Below are positions 46,987 to 59,703 of a stretch of 64,000 nt of DNA, one piece after another. The stretch is from Cephalotus follicularis. Taxonomy: Eukaryota > Streptophyta > Magnoliopsida > Oxalidales > Cephalotaceae. Under the pieces are notes generated by a model, which had not been told where the DNA came from, did not search any database, and was given only the letters and a program-made list of their open reading frames with translations. The translations under genes were made by a program, and so were the position numbers. The stretch's first letter is position 1. Each line of letters opens with the position of its first letter. The stretch lies in the NCBI GenBank assembly GCA_001972305.1, contig BDDD01001621.1, positions 124,001-188,000 of the forward strand, in the 5' to 3' direction.

Positions 46987-49801
46987 TGTAATACACTGTT
47001 TTGTCGTGTGCATATTTTCGGGTGTTTGTTTTTGATTTGTTATATTGTTGGTTCATTTTAAACTTTTGGGTTTTTTTTTTTGTTTTGGGCTATGTGATGC
47101 CATCTTTGGGCTTTGGTATATTGTTTGGAATATGATTATGGACAAATAAAATTTATTGTTTTATATTAAATTAGTTTTTAAAATCAGTTTTAATATGAGA
47201 ATGTTAAAATTATTTTATTGGAAACAAAATAAGCTATTTTTGTTTAAAACTTAATCAATTCCTTATTTCTTCTCTCATGCTCCCGTACGTTTCTTCCTTC
47301 TTCCCTCCCAAAACCGATTTCTTCCTTCTTTCTCCCTATCAATCCCGAAGTTTATGCCCCCTTTCCCTATTCTATCAGATTTTGGATTCTTCTTTCCATA
47401 CCTAAGCCGATATTGCCTCTTACTTTATGTTTATGTATGCTATTTGTCCATTGTTTTTGCCACCATCGTTTTCTTGCGCCTGGTAGTCGAACCTGCATAA
47501 TTTGGAGCATGTTTTGTTCTTCCTTGTGTAACAATCAGGTTTGTTCCTCTACTGTTATGGTTAGCTATTGGTTTTGTTTTTAATGTTATCCAGTTGCATG
47601 TTCACATAGGCTGCTAGTGTGTTTTGTTTTGATCCCTGCCATGTATGTTTTGCTGTTGTTTCGGAGATTGTTAGCAAGTTTTGAGTTTTCTTGTGATGAT
47701 AGAAAACAGGTTTTGAATATAACAATTGGTGTTTGACAGAAATTTTGTAATGGAATTAAGTATACAATGAATTGGAAAATTGTCTCTATAAAGTATCATC
47801 ACCAATTGCATGATCTTCCTATTTCTTTAAGTTCATGTGCATCTGTTATGTCACGTAAGTCCTATGTAAATGATTAGGAACCTCTGGTAATGTGATAATC
47901 AAGTTTTGATAGAAAATTGACAAAGTTTTTTAGAATTTTGCCGTTCTGTCGAGCAGCACAGTCGGTTGTCTATTTAAACAGTCGGTTATTTCGCTTGAGC
48001 AGTCGACTGCCTTGTAAAACAGTCGGTTGTTTTGTCTTGTACAGTCGACTGGCTGTAGCTTTGTTTGTGTAGTCGGCTGGCCATGTAATACAGTCGACTG
48101 CCATGCTCCAAACAGTCGACTGGATTTTGTTACAGTCGGCTGGTTTTGTCCAGTAAATTTCTGGTTTCAAGTTTTGTTATCCGTTTGTTCTTCGAATGTA
48201 TTGGAGTCTGATTTTGACACAGTTTAATTTCTGTTTTGATATTCGAAAGTAGGTTTTGAATCCTTATGTGTATGATATTCCATCTTTTAGATTTTTGTGC
48301 TACGAGGGACAATTAGAAATTTGTTGATCAATTTGTAAGTCATTTATGTGATCGCTTAAGGTACGAATTTCTATTGTTCTTTGGCTATCTAGTTTTATCG
48401 AACTAAAATCAGTTTTGTTTTATGCTATGTTCCTTCGTTTTATGAACTTGGTTATGTTTTATAGTTTTGATATGTTTACAAATAAATTCGGTATGATATT
48501 TTTGTGAAAATGAATATTTTCTGGCTTTATAATTTGGTTCTGAAATGTTTACGAAATGTTATGCAATCGTCTCTTTATTTTTAAAATAAATAAGATGATT
48601 TTGCGTTTATGAAAGTATAATGATTTTGATAAGGAACATGACTTCTACTATCGAAGTGTGTTAAACGAACATGACTTTCACATTAGGAGGTGTGTTAACT
48701 TTGGATAAGGATATACAGAGATATCTCCCACCTATTGGGCGTACCATAGGCATGTCATAGGCCTGGCATGGGGACATGACACTTCAGTAGCGGTTTGATT
48801 ATACTACGGCGTCTCTCTATGTTATGAATAAATCCCATGAGGTGGATTTATGGATCCGTTATGTATGATAGAGGCGTATGGGTCGATCCTAGGATATGTT
48901 AAGGATTCGGATATTGGGGATTGATTGTGTAGTGCCGCACACGTCTTTCCGTCGGAGCATGTGGGCCTTGCAAACCCCTTGCACTTATGCATATGTACTT
49001 TGGATCTCTATGATGAGATTTCGGAATCGGATAAGTCTCTGTTATATGTTTTGGATCTCTATGATGAGATTATGGAATCAGATAAGTTTTGTTTTGAAAT
49101 CATTAATTCGGATAATGTTAAAGAAATTTTTAATATTGTTTCGGATACTGTTTTGAAATTTTAGATTTGACTTTGAAACTTGGATTATGAATCGAAAAAT
49201 TGTCAAACGTTTTGTAATACGAATATTGGTTTTGGAATTGATAGAATTGTGTATGTGACTACTTTTCTTCGTTTTCTGAAATAATGTTAAATTATTTTTA
49301 TACATGAGTTATATGCTATTTAAAGGTTCAGGTAATTTCTTTTCTTTAAAGTATCGTTTTATGTTTTATTATTCTATATCCGTACTAAGGTTTGCTCAGT
49401 CGCATTTTTGTTTTCCATGCGGCAGGTATTCTGGGACAGCATCAGGGAAACGTGTGATGAGTGATGTCCACCATGTCTGAGGATCATCTAGGAGTGTGAT
49501 CTTGCTATGTATCTATTAGGATTAGTCTATGAACAATGAGTACCTTTTTGGTTTATTATTTAAGTATTTGACTTAAGGATTATGTTTAAGAATTTGGCTT
49601 ATGTTTATGCTTTCAGTTTATGAATAAAGTTTCAGACTATGTCTTAGATTTTAAATGTTATGTTTAGACCATCACGCATTTGAATAAAAGATAGACTAAA
49701 ATTTTGATAAAAGAAATAAAATTGAGCGTTGTTATAAGATATGTTATGAATAGTTTCGAAATAGGTAACCGTAACGACTCCCGCCGTTCGGGGGTGTTAC
49801 A
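46987..49801 (+). repeat. LTR-A copy 3
   Basis: 2815 bp, preceded by the PPT AAGGGGGGAAGGA (46974-46986) and ending GTGTTACA. It is the 3' LTR of unit 2. The next bases (CTAAC, 49802-49806) should be the TSD, whose partner was lost with the 5' end of LTR-A copy 1. Confidence 0.94.
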
Positions 49802-50597
49802 CTAACTGCCTCTTCCTTGTGTTTTCACCATTGGAAATATATTCTTTTGATCTATCTCCCTATGAGATTATTGAAGTAGGAAATCGAGGCACCACGGACA
49901 ATATAGACGCAACCCAGTCAAAATCTCCCTTTACAGTCCCCGAGTAGGTTGCATACAACTCCTCGAGTTGTTCAAGCATGACACACAAGGTCTATGAGTG
50001 CATAACCCGCATGAGCAATCGTGGCGGCATGCCCACAGCGGCTAGGCTACGAGCTTGATAATCATCGTCCCACCACTTAGACACACTGGCATTGCGTTTG
50101 TCAGATACATCATTCACTAGCTCAGGGGGCATGTCAGTCATAGCGTGAATTAAATTCAAGCTCGTGAGATTAATACGCAGAATGCGTTTCAAGTCAGTGA
50201 AAATTGGATGTTGAAGCTTAGGAGTCTTGATGTGTTTGATTTATTTGTGTTGTCTACCATTTGAGTATATGTATTGAGTATGTAAAAACTAGCAACCTAT
50301 ACGAGGAAAATGAGAGAAAATTTTAGCAAATTATTCCATTGATGTTATTACCATAATCCTTGGTCATTTGTAATTATGGCTCCTCTCGCTATTTTAATCG
50401 TATCCCACACCTCCTCTGTGGAATTCGGGAAGCCCCGCTTCCTAGTGGGGATCAGAATCTATCCTGCCTATTATGGCCTCAGCCGTATGCATGACAAACC
50501 ACAATATCAAAATAGTTAGGCATACATGTCTTATTTGCATTAGGGCGTCGCCCTTGAAATGCAAGATCCGATACAAATTCGGCCTGCCGGCCCATAC
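49802..50597 (-). pseudogene. gag: copia II gag fragment and leader
   Basis: The minus-strand open stretch 50192-49992 reads MKRILRINLTSLNLIHAM, DMPPELVNDVSDKRN and WWDDDYQARSLAAVGM, typical of the N-terminal half of copia Gag. 50340-50597 matches the F leader at 38240-38493 and contains the unoccupied A' site. It is interrupted at 50597 by solo LTR A''. Confidence 0.75.
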
Positions 50598-53500
50598 TGT
50601 AACACCCTTGATACGGTGGGAGCGCTTACAGGACAAATACAAAACTAATCAAAGGCATAAAGACATAATCTTAACTTTATGAATGAAACATGAATCAATC
50701 TTATTTCAAATATCATGGTGGTCTAAGAATAATCTGAAGATAGAATATGACAGAAATCCTTAGCAAAAGTTCAAAACCAAATATTGTTCATAATACTGGC
50801 CTAACATGACCATATGACAACAGAAAAGCAATAGGATCAAATACTAAATGATCCTCCGACATGGGTTGACATCTCTCATCACACATTTCCCCGATGATCC
50901 TGATACCCTGCCGCATGGAAAACAAAATGCGGGTGAGCAAACCTCGGTACGTATATAGAAAATAAAACATTAAACGATAATTTTAATAGAATAGAAAAGG
51001 TATCTGAAATTTTAAATCAAAAATCTCACGTATAAAATAATTTAACATTATTTCATAAAGCAAAAGAGAATAATCAAAATAACCAATTGTAACGATTCAA
51101 AATAGATATCCGAGATTCAAAGCAATATCTGAATTTCAAAGGAATATCCAATGTAATAATTCCATATAGAGAATCCGATGTGTGTTCATATATATATATA
51201 AATATGCAAGGGCCCACATGCCAAACAGAACGACATGTACGGCACTACACAATTAATTCCCAAAATCTGAATCCGATAATACTAGGGTCGACCCATACGC
51301 CTTTATCCGAAATGTCACAATCAGGTGACCAAATCCAAACCCATGAGACGTCGTAGACTAATCATATAGATACGGAAAGTGTCATGTCCTCCGTGCCAAA
51401 GAACACGCCTATGGGATCCCTATAGGTAGGTATGATCTCTGTATGTCATTATTCCAAAATAATTTCCAAAACCATTCTATATATATATATATATACGGTA
51501 TTTCCGAACAAATCCGAAATCGATATCATATCCGTAAAAATATCAACATACCTTCATAATTGAAAGTCATGCTCATTAAATTCATAATTAATTAAAAGAG
51601 ATGATAATTATAAAATCAGCATTTAATCCATCAAAACTGAATTTATAAAATCGGAGCATTCAACTTTATTCATGAAAGTAATAAAATTGAATTTACTCAA
51701 ATAAAACCTAATGATAGCCAAAAACAAAGAATTCGTACCTTAGCCATTCAAAATCTAACCAAACACTAAAACGAACTGAATCACGTACAGAAACACCCTA
51801 ACGTCACAACAGGTGGTATTGGAATCCTAAACAAACCAACCCATTCGAATTTGTAATAACCGCGATTTCAATTAATGTATATTGTACATCGATGAATAAA
51901 ATATGCATTTTATTGAGATTATATGTTGGGTTATTGCTTGAATAGAAAGAAATTGGAATAAATTCTTAAATGAAAAATAAAGAAATAAGTTCTGATGCTA
52001 AACCGTCGATGCTTAACGCCATACCGTCGACGCTTTGAGCATAGACACGTGTACAAGGCATGCAGTTGAGGGCTGAGTTATGACGCACAAAAGTGTCGAC
52101 ACCCACGTTCAAACCGGCGACGCTTTAGACCTGTTCTGGCACAAAACACTTGTCGATTGGAATGAAACTGCAGTGTTAAAATGGTGGGCTAAGGACAAGT
52201 GTCCTATAAACGTGTCAATGCACACCAGAAGCCTTCACCAGCTGGGTAACATGCAAGGGTGGAGCCTTGCATGTGATCTGAAAACCTGCAACCTGCAACA
52301 TGCTAGAAAATAAAGGGGAAGAGCAAATGAATGAAGTCATGCATGAGGGAGAGAGAAATGTCCAAATGAAAATTGGAAAACTGCTAAATTAAAGACACAA
52401 ATTTGAACCTTTATATCAGCTGATAGATGAGCTGATTGAGTGTTAGAAAACACTGAGAAATAGAGAGACAATCTGGGCAGTTGCAAGAGGAATTGCTAGA
52501 GGTTGCATGTAGAAGGAACTTGAAGTTCAAAGTGGAACTTGGAGCATCACCTGGGAATTGGTAAGTCACTAGTGCGAAATTCACTTGTTGGTGGTTATGT
52601 AAACATGTTGATGTCAATAATACACCTACTGATTGAACATGCAAATCTGTAATTGGATTGTGGAAGTTAATTGAAAAATGGAGAATTGATTTAACTGGGA
52701 TTAGAGGCTTAGAAGTTCTAGTAATCCTTTTGATTCAAACAAGATAATGATTATGGTAACTGATTTGTATATACATACTGATTTCATGTATATATCTTCT
52801 GTTAAAAATGCAAAATATAGATTGAAAATTGCTGGGATTGGAAGATTGAAAGGAGGGTGAAAAACATTGGACTTAAAGAGAGAAATCAATTTCAATTGAT
52901 TTCGGGATTGCTTTTAAGGTAGGGGTTTTGACATGTTTTTGAACATATAACATGTATAATGTGTAGTGATGGTTGAGATTTGATTGCATGTTGATTTGGA
53001 CTAAGATTGCAATGAAATTATGCATGCTCTATTTTGTTGTTGCTCCTGGAAATTGGTAAGAACGCCAGAAGCGCCAACGCTTAGGTTCAGACAGTGGACG
53101 CTTTGGTGTGTGAAAATTGCATGTTAAGACTTAGAATGTCGACGCTTTACGCTTTGATCGTGTGTTCAGTGTCAACGCTTAATCTACAACCGTCGACGCT
53201 TAAATAGAAAATGTCGACGCTTTAGAACAATAATTGTGAAAATGCTTAATTGATTGATTGAATTAGTTGTGGTTGTGAATATCCTTGAACTAATACTGTT
53301 AAGCAATCTATGTATTGCTGTCATTACTATTTATTAAAGTAATTACTACTGTTTTATATAAATTTGAAGGATTATACCAATTTAATGCTTTAAACACAAA
53401 GAATGTTTTCCAACAAACAGATTCAGAAAGAAAATCTTATTGTTATACAATTGCTATTTTCCACTTACAAGAGGTACTGTATCGTTTAGTTCTCCAAGAG

Positions 53501-55685
53501 AACCACTGATTGAATTATTATGTTTTTCTAAAAATGGAAACTACCGTTATATTGCATATTATAGATATATGTAATATTGTCATTGAATTGATTGAATTGA
53601 TTGTCTATGCTATTGCCGTTAGTCGAGTGATGGCAGATGTCACTGGCTACGGAGGTTGTCCTATGTGTCAAGGAGTTGGCTAGAGTATCCACCCAAACTG
53701 GCTGCAATGCAGATCTTGATTCTTAAACTGCCCACTAATGACAGTAGTAATTAACCTAATCTATCATCTTCGGAGTGTAGGGTGATAGTTAGGTGGTGCA
53801 CAGTTGGTGCTAGGAGTTAGCGACATGTGACACCCAAACCACTGTATTGATTGATTGTACCCTTGTGCGGTATTCCTGAATTGTATTGTCTATGGCCACT
53901 TGGCATGGTTGCTTATGTATATTGAAATACTTAATTATATGTTTTATTTTAAATAATTGTCACGCATGTTTACAATTATATATTCAATTATCATGCATTA
54001 TTTCCTACTTAACCAAGTGAGAACAACGGCTAACCCCCTACAATTTCAGATTAAGTGAAGACGTTCGGGAAGTGCTGCTGAAGCTTTTGGAGAGCTTCTA
54101 TTTTGTTAAGGTTGTTATTCTTTATGTTTTGTATTGTAATGAAAGTTCGCACTCCGTTGTTGTGGTTACTTTCCTTTTGTAAAAGTTTAATTGTTGATAT
54201 TGTATAAGCACGTAGTATGGGTTGCGTACGGGTGACTTTTATGATCCAGCAATGGAATGCTTACGCTTATATTGTTGAAATTGTTGAATGAGAATGCTGG
54301 ATTATTATTTATGTCTGATATCACCTTATATGCATGTCATGTGGAAGACGGGGTGTGACAGAATTACAAAATAAAATTACACAAAATACAAACTGCTGGA
54401 CAGAAGCGTCGATGCTTAAATATGGCGTTGACGTCTAAACAAAATGCGTTAATGAAAGCGCTGAACAAAGCGTCGAAGAAAACACGACAATCTAGGACAT
54501 AAGCGTTGACGCTCAAAACAAAGCGTCGACGTTTAAGGCATAAGCAACGACAGAAAAACAAAAATAGTCGACACTTTGACTCATGCATGACGTTTTAAAA
54601 CAACTTTTTATACACGGGCGTTGATGCTTACTATATAGGCGTCGAAGCTTTAAGTCGAAAACATGGAAAACGCACTGCTATATAAGTTGAAATCATGAAC
54701 AAATCCAATTTTCTTAAACATAAATCATATAATAGTAACATGTAAGTTCTTAAAACATAGTTTCTATGATCAAAAGTACCAGTATAATATTTCAAACACA
54801 TCAAACATGAATTTGCAGATAGCATATAGTAAGTACAATTTTCCAAAACCTGGTACATGACTACAACGATTTCCATGGTTTAACAGCATAGTTTTAATCA
54901 TTCCAATAGATTGATATGCATTAAAAATGGTAATATATAGCAGTAATGAAATCAGCAAGTCATACCTTCAAAAGATGTGCAAAAACGGATAAAATGGCTG
55001 TTTCAAAACACTGCAAATAATGGAGTTTTTAACCAGTTTATAAACTTGGTATTTGCTAAAACAATGATGAAACAACGGAAAAACAAGACTTAGAAGTGTC
55101 ATATACCTTTAGAGAATGCGACTGATGAAGAAAGATGCTAAGAACGGTGACAACACAGTGGCAATGGTTGGTTGAAAATATGCAGGTAATGGCATTACTG
55201 GTTTGTATAAACATGTAGGTGGTGTAGTTTTAAAATGAAGATGAGATCGTGCATTTGATGGAAAAAATCGGTGGATTAAAAACTTACCAAATAAGTAGAA
55301 AACGAGTCAAGCATAATAGGAAAAACAGACAATCGGTTTTATGGCAAAAATTCCTTTCCAAAACTAAGCCACCGTCCACGAATAGATAAGGAAGACGGCT
55401 TAAGCGTCGACGGTCATGCAAAGCGTCAACGTTTAACACCTTTTTACACTAAAGCGTCGACGTCATGCAAAGGAATCGACGTTTTCAAAATTGGAAGAAA
55501 CACGAAAGACCATAATGATAAGGCGTCGATGCTTAGGACAAAGGCGTCGACACTTACCGCCCAGAATACAAAATGAAGAGTTTTTCAAAACAAATTTCAA
55601 ACGGTCCAAAACCAAATTACATTACACATATAACAAAACATAACATAAGACAATAAACATATAGGCAACGAAACGGGATATTACA
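50598..55685 (-). mobile_element. Solo LTR A'' (gypsy), split by solo LTR G
   Basis: TGTAACACCCTTGATACGG...CGGGATATTACA with a perfect TSD, CATAC, at 50593-50597 and 55686-55690. Without G it is about 2.57 kb. It is a diverged relative of A'. GTCGAC-type motifs of the AAGCGTCGACG kind lie at 54400-54660 and 55395-55560. (TA)n runs occur at about 51476-51494. There is no internal region. Confidence 0.92.
51852..54360 (+). mobile_element. Solo LTR G
   Basis: 2509 bp, TGTAATAACCGCG...GACGGGGTGTGACA, TSD GAATT at 51847-51851 and 54361-54365. Layout as in the D/E LTRs: GTCGACGCTT motifs (52008-52125, 53070-53225), a leader ending in TTG/GTAAGT (GT at 52561), then the CTACTTAACCAAGTGAGAACAA block (about 54004-54026) before the end. 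It is a separate but related family. No internal part remains. Confidence 0.92.
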
Positions 55686-55690
55686 CATAC

Positions 55691-57475
55691 AGTCTCAGCC
55701 GTATGCATGACAAATAGTATGATCCCGGTATAATTCTGTACGCACAACCCTCAAATAAATGAACCTGTTTTGATACCCACCCATGTACGTGTCAGTACCA
55801 AAACATGGTTACTTCCTTCCAGGGAACCTCTCACTGAAATTTAGTAGAAATGGCCATACGAGGGACCCCAGCTGTAGCTGTGCTATCCCAGTATATCCGT
55901 AATAGTAAACGAAGGCGTGGAAGGCCAACGACAAGACACCCTGTTGCCCCACCGCTTATGGACTTATTATTTAACAATTTGAGGAATTTAGGTCTCATTT
56001 AAATTTATATTCTACCATAGCCGTTTTAGATAATTTAATTATCTTCCAATCCATTTGGACGGCTTATCGTGCTTGGACATGTTTGGAGTGTTTGTAAAAA
56101 AAAAACATCCATCTTATGCATCCTAAAAAATGGCCTGACTATGAACTTTGATTATCTATGTGATCACGTGAGCCATAACGTGACCACCTGGTCTCCTATG
56201 TGATAAGAAATTTAAACTCTACTTATTACACATATCCCCATGCATTTATGGTCTTCACTTGGTCTTGCGTCTTTCCCGGTCTCCTCTTCATGCTCCATTG
56301 TACTCAAATTTAAATAAATTACAACCTTAGTAACTTTAAAAAATAAGAATACAATAATGAGGGAGAAGAGAATTTATTTACACTAAAAAATAATAGACAA
56401 GAAAAATTATGGCGCAAGAAGGCAGCCTTATTATAGACCAAATGATTAACCATATAAATAAAGCATTTAAGTTTCATCCACGAAAAAAACGAAAAGCTAG
56501 GCCTAGTCCCCTGTCTACCAGCATGCACATCAAATTCAAAAAAATATACATATTATATTTTAATGAATAAACACGTGACAATTTTAATATTTAATGATTG
56601 CCATTAATCTATCAGCCTAAACAAAATGCGACTCCCACTAGATTAATTAAAATCCAATTTTCCTTTACATAGTCACTCACTATATTTAACCATCCGGTTC
56701 CACCATTGGATCCATTGGAGTGAAAAATAATACAATGAAAATATTAGTAAAAACCAATATTAATATTCCACTTGAATATATTGCATTAATGAAAGAACTA
56801 TGTACAGAAGTGAATTGAATATTTGTCTGAACACCCTGGTACGTACATATTCGGTCCATAAAGTATTCTTGTTAGTAACTGTGCGAAGAATGCACAGAAA
56901 CTGCAAAAAAGGCTCGCCGGAAACTTTCAGGAAACTTTCGGCAACTACCATTAATTGTGCTGAAAATGTCGTAAAGAGTGCAGAAAATTGCCATAATCTT
57001 AGTATGGACTGCTAGAAACTGTCCAGAATAATCCTGCACTCAGACTACCACTAAACAATCCAATTTTATGCTTTGGGCAACTGGCAAATAATATGCACTC
57101 ACTAGTGCAAAAAATCTATGCAGAAATCCTGCACGTGACCAACTTTCGAACTAAAATTCTCAACAATTTTAATCGCCCATCAAATGACCTTTTAAATTCT
57201 GTTTGGAATCCTAAATCATACATACGGATGCTAGAATTCCCATTGCATCATTTAACATCCAATGTATTAATTTTTGGATCATCAAACAATTCATTTAATT
57301 AGTCATTCTCATTAGTTCTAACAATTGGAAAATGAATTGGAATTATTCATTCCAAATACCCTAATCTTTCCAATTTCCCCCTTAGGATTGGAGTGCTTAT
57401 TTTCAGGCCAACTTAAGGAGACTCTATGGCAAGCCACCAAACACTAAAATGAGGTCCAATTGAGCCTAATTAGAC
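55691..57475 (-). other. copia II leader region
   Basis: Pieces match the F leader (38494-39090): GTATGATCCCGGTATAA, ACTGAAATTTAGTAGAAATG, AAAAGCTAGGCCTAGTC, CTCCCACTAGATTAATTAAA. Between them (55900-56480 and 56700-57400) is AT-rich sequence that I could not match to anything; short open frames there look random. Confidence 0.6.
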
Positions 57476-57487
57476 GCTCTGATACAA
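57476..57487 (-). other. Primer-binding site-like sequence, copia II
   Basis: Minus-strand TTGTATCAGAGC, two bases from the LTR start at 57490; one mismatch to the initiator tRNA-Met complement. Confidence 0.75.
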
Positions 57488-57489
57488 GT

Positions 57490-58671
57490 TGATGGATTGG
57501 CTCAAGATAGGGATGGAAAAATTCTGGGATTAGGGTTTACGGTGACTTTCAAAAACTTTTTCATTCCAATCACTTGGATACCCTAAATCCTAACCACATA
57601 ATTGTCCCAAAAAACCCAAGGATCTCTAAGTAGGGTATCAATCAAACCTAGAAAACATTCCAAGCATGGACAATGGGCGGGTTGAGCAAGGGTGACACAA
57701 ACCCATGCAAGGTCCCACCCAAAAAATAGTATTAGGGTAACACACCAAACCCTAACACTGAAGCTCCTCAAACATGAACCCTAGCCTAGGATTCCCTTTG
57801 GGTTTCCAAAGGCACACAACCTTCAAGAAGAGGACCCTCAAAACTGACCTCAAAAGGACACAAAAACCATCACAAAGAACACAAAATTTTAAGGAGATGA
57901 ATTAGAAATGTTACCTAATACTTTGCCCACAAATTTTGGTGTTCCTTCCAACTTTGAATCAACATTTTCTCCTTCACAAAAGATGCTTTCAAGGGACATG
58001 GCAAAGAGGCTTTGAGAAGGCTCTTAAAGATCCTAAACTATTCTCCAAAACAAGTAGAAACAAAATCCATTTTGGAAGTTGTCTCCACCTATTATGAAGT
58101 TTGGAGGGTGAGAGGAAGATTGTTTTGTGTTTAATTATCAAAGAGCATGAAGCTCATGCAAGTTCATCCATGGAGAAATCTTGGTCAAGGCAAGACAAGA
58201 GAGAAAGAATAGAGAGAGCATACGGGTGAAGAAAATGGAGAGAATTAATTATACAAGTGTGTTTTGGAAAATTTAGACTTATCAGTATATAAAGTATGAC
58301 TCAACAATAAAAACCTTCTCACATAAGCTATGATGAGTCACCATTCCACTCACATATCTCTTCATTTAACAAAACATAAGGCCGGCCAAATAGCTTGAAA
58401 AAGTGCACCCGGGTGATGCCCAAAAGAAGGCAAGACGAATGACTATTCATGAATTGAATTGGTCAACAATTGTAGGCTAAGAATTTCATTTTGGGCTAAA
58501 CATTTCTCTTGCATTTGTTAAGGCCTAACATCAAGGCATCACTAAGCCCAAAAAATTCGACCCACAATGGGAGATTAATCCCAAGCCCAAAAATTCCATA
58601 AAGCCTACTAGCTCTCTATTTAATTAAATGCCCAATGCACTTAAAGTTTCACAAATAATCCATTGCAGGTA
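57490..58671 (-). repeat. copia II 5' LTR, cut by element H
   Basis: It starts TGATGGATTGGCTCAAG next to the PBS and runs at least to the H insertion at 58672. It is unlike the F LTR in sequence although the leaders are related. The far end lies beyond the window. Confidence 0.7.
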
Positions 58672-58851
58672 TGTGACGACGCGAATTCCCTTTTGTACTG
58701 TTCACGCATACATCGTACCGTATTGTACCGTATTGGACCGTACTGAACTGTATTGAATTGAGGTATTCTTATACCTATTGATATTGTATTTGGTTTTATG
58801 CATGTATAGTCAGAATTTTGAGCTGAGTTTCGGAGAGTTGACCGAATCGAC

Positions 58852-58858
58852 TATATAA
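58852..58858 (+). promoter_or_regulatory. TATA box of H LTR
   Basis: TATATAA sits about 30 bases before a pyrimidine-rich tract (CTCTCACTCTCACTCTCTC), the usual arrangement of a plant core promoter. Confidence 0.6.
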
Positions 58859-59378
58859 GTCAATTCTCACTCTCACTCTCTCATTTCACACATTCTTCTC
58901 CCTATCTCTATCCTTCTCCCTCTCTCTTTCTAGTTGGAGCCTCCATCTTCATCCCTTGCAGCCATAATTGCATCTACATCGACAAGGACAGTGATTACCA
59001 GTGGTGGCTTACTGATTGAAAAAGAAAGTAGCGGATTATTGGGAGTTTTCTGCCGATCGTTTGATTGGGAGCTCAACTTATGAAGCTTCAGTGATAGGTA
59101 GAACTTCTTTACTGAATTGCTTACTGCTTTATTGATTAATTGATTGAATTGCAAGATTGAATTGAATGTATTGAGTGAAATTAGGGTTTTTAGAGTTTTT
59201 AGTAAATCCTTGACCTAACTGTTAATAGAAAGATTGAAATGTTAAATTGAAGGTTGTAACTAGTTTTACTAACCTTAAAGAACGATTTTTAACCCTTGGT
59301 TTCTTAAAGAATGGATTTGATTGGATTTTGGCTTAAAATTTGCTGGTTTTCTGCAGAAAAAAATCGGCCATTTCCAGT

Positions 59379-59703
59379 AAAGACGTCGATCCCTTTGCCC
59401 ATGGGCATCGATGTCTTTCACTTTGGGATGCAGCCTCCTTATTTTCGTGGCAAAGACATCAACGTCTTTGAAAGGCGTCGACGTCTATTGCTTGAGATGC
59501 CTTTCCCCAGAGAAGGCATCGATGCGCATTCCCAGGCCCTTTTCATTGAAACACGTCGACGTATTTGTCCAAGGACATCGACATCTTCGGCCAAATTGAG
59601 AAAGACATCGATGTCTTTGAAAGACATCGACGTCTTTCTACCATTTTTAAAGACATGCCCTGATACGCATCGACGTCTTTGGCCAAGGACATCGACGCCT
59701 TTC
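59379..59703. repeat. Dense GTCGAC-type palindrome cluster in H LTR
   Basis: About 11 sites in 325 bases, for example AAAGACATCGATGTCTTT and AAAGACATCGACGTCTTT side by side at about 59601-59637. The spacers are unrelated. Confidence 0.9.

Noticed and set aside
50598..55685. A'' read as a full element with internal genes because it is 5.1 kb
   Set aside because: The middle is solo LTR G with its own TSD GAATT; the remainder is one LTR of normal length.
57583..57771. 62-codon minus-strand frame with hydrophobic N-terminus
   Set aside because: It lies in the copia II LTR with no homolog in the window and no domain; chance frame.
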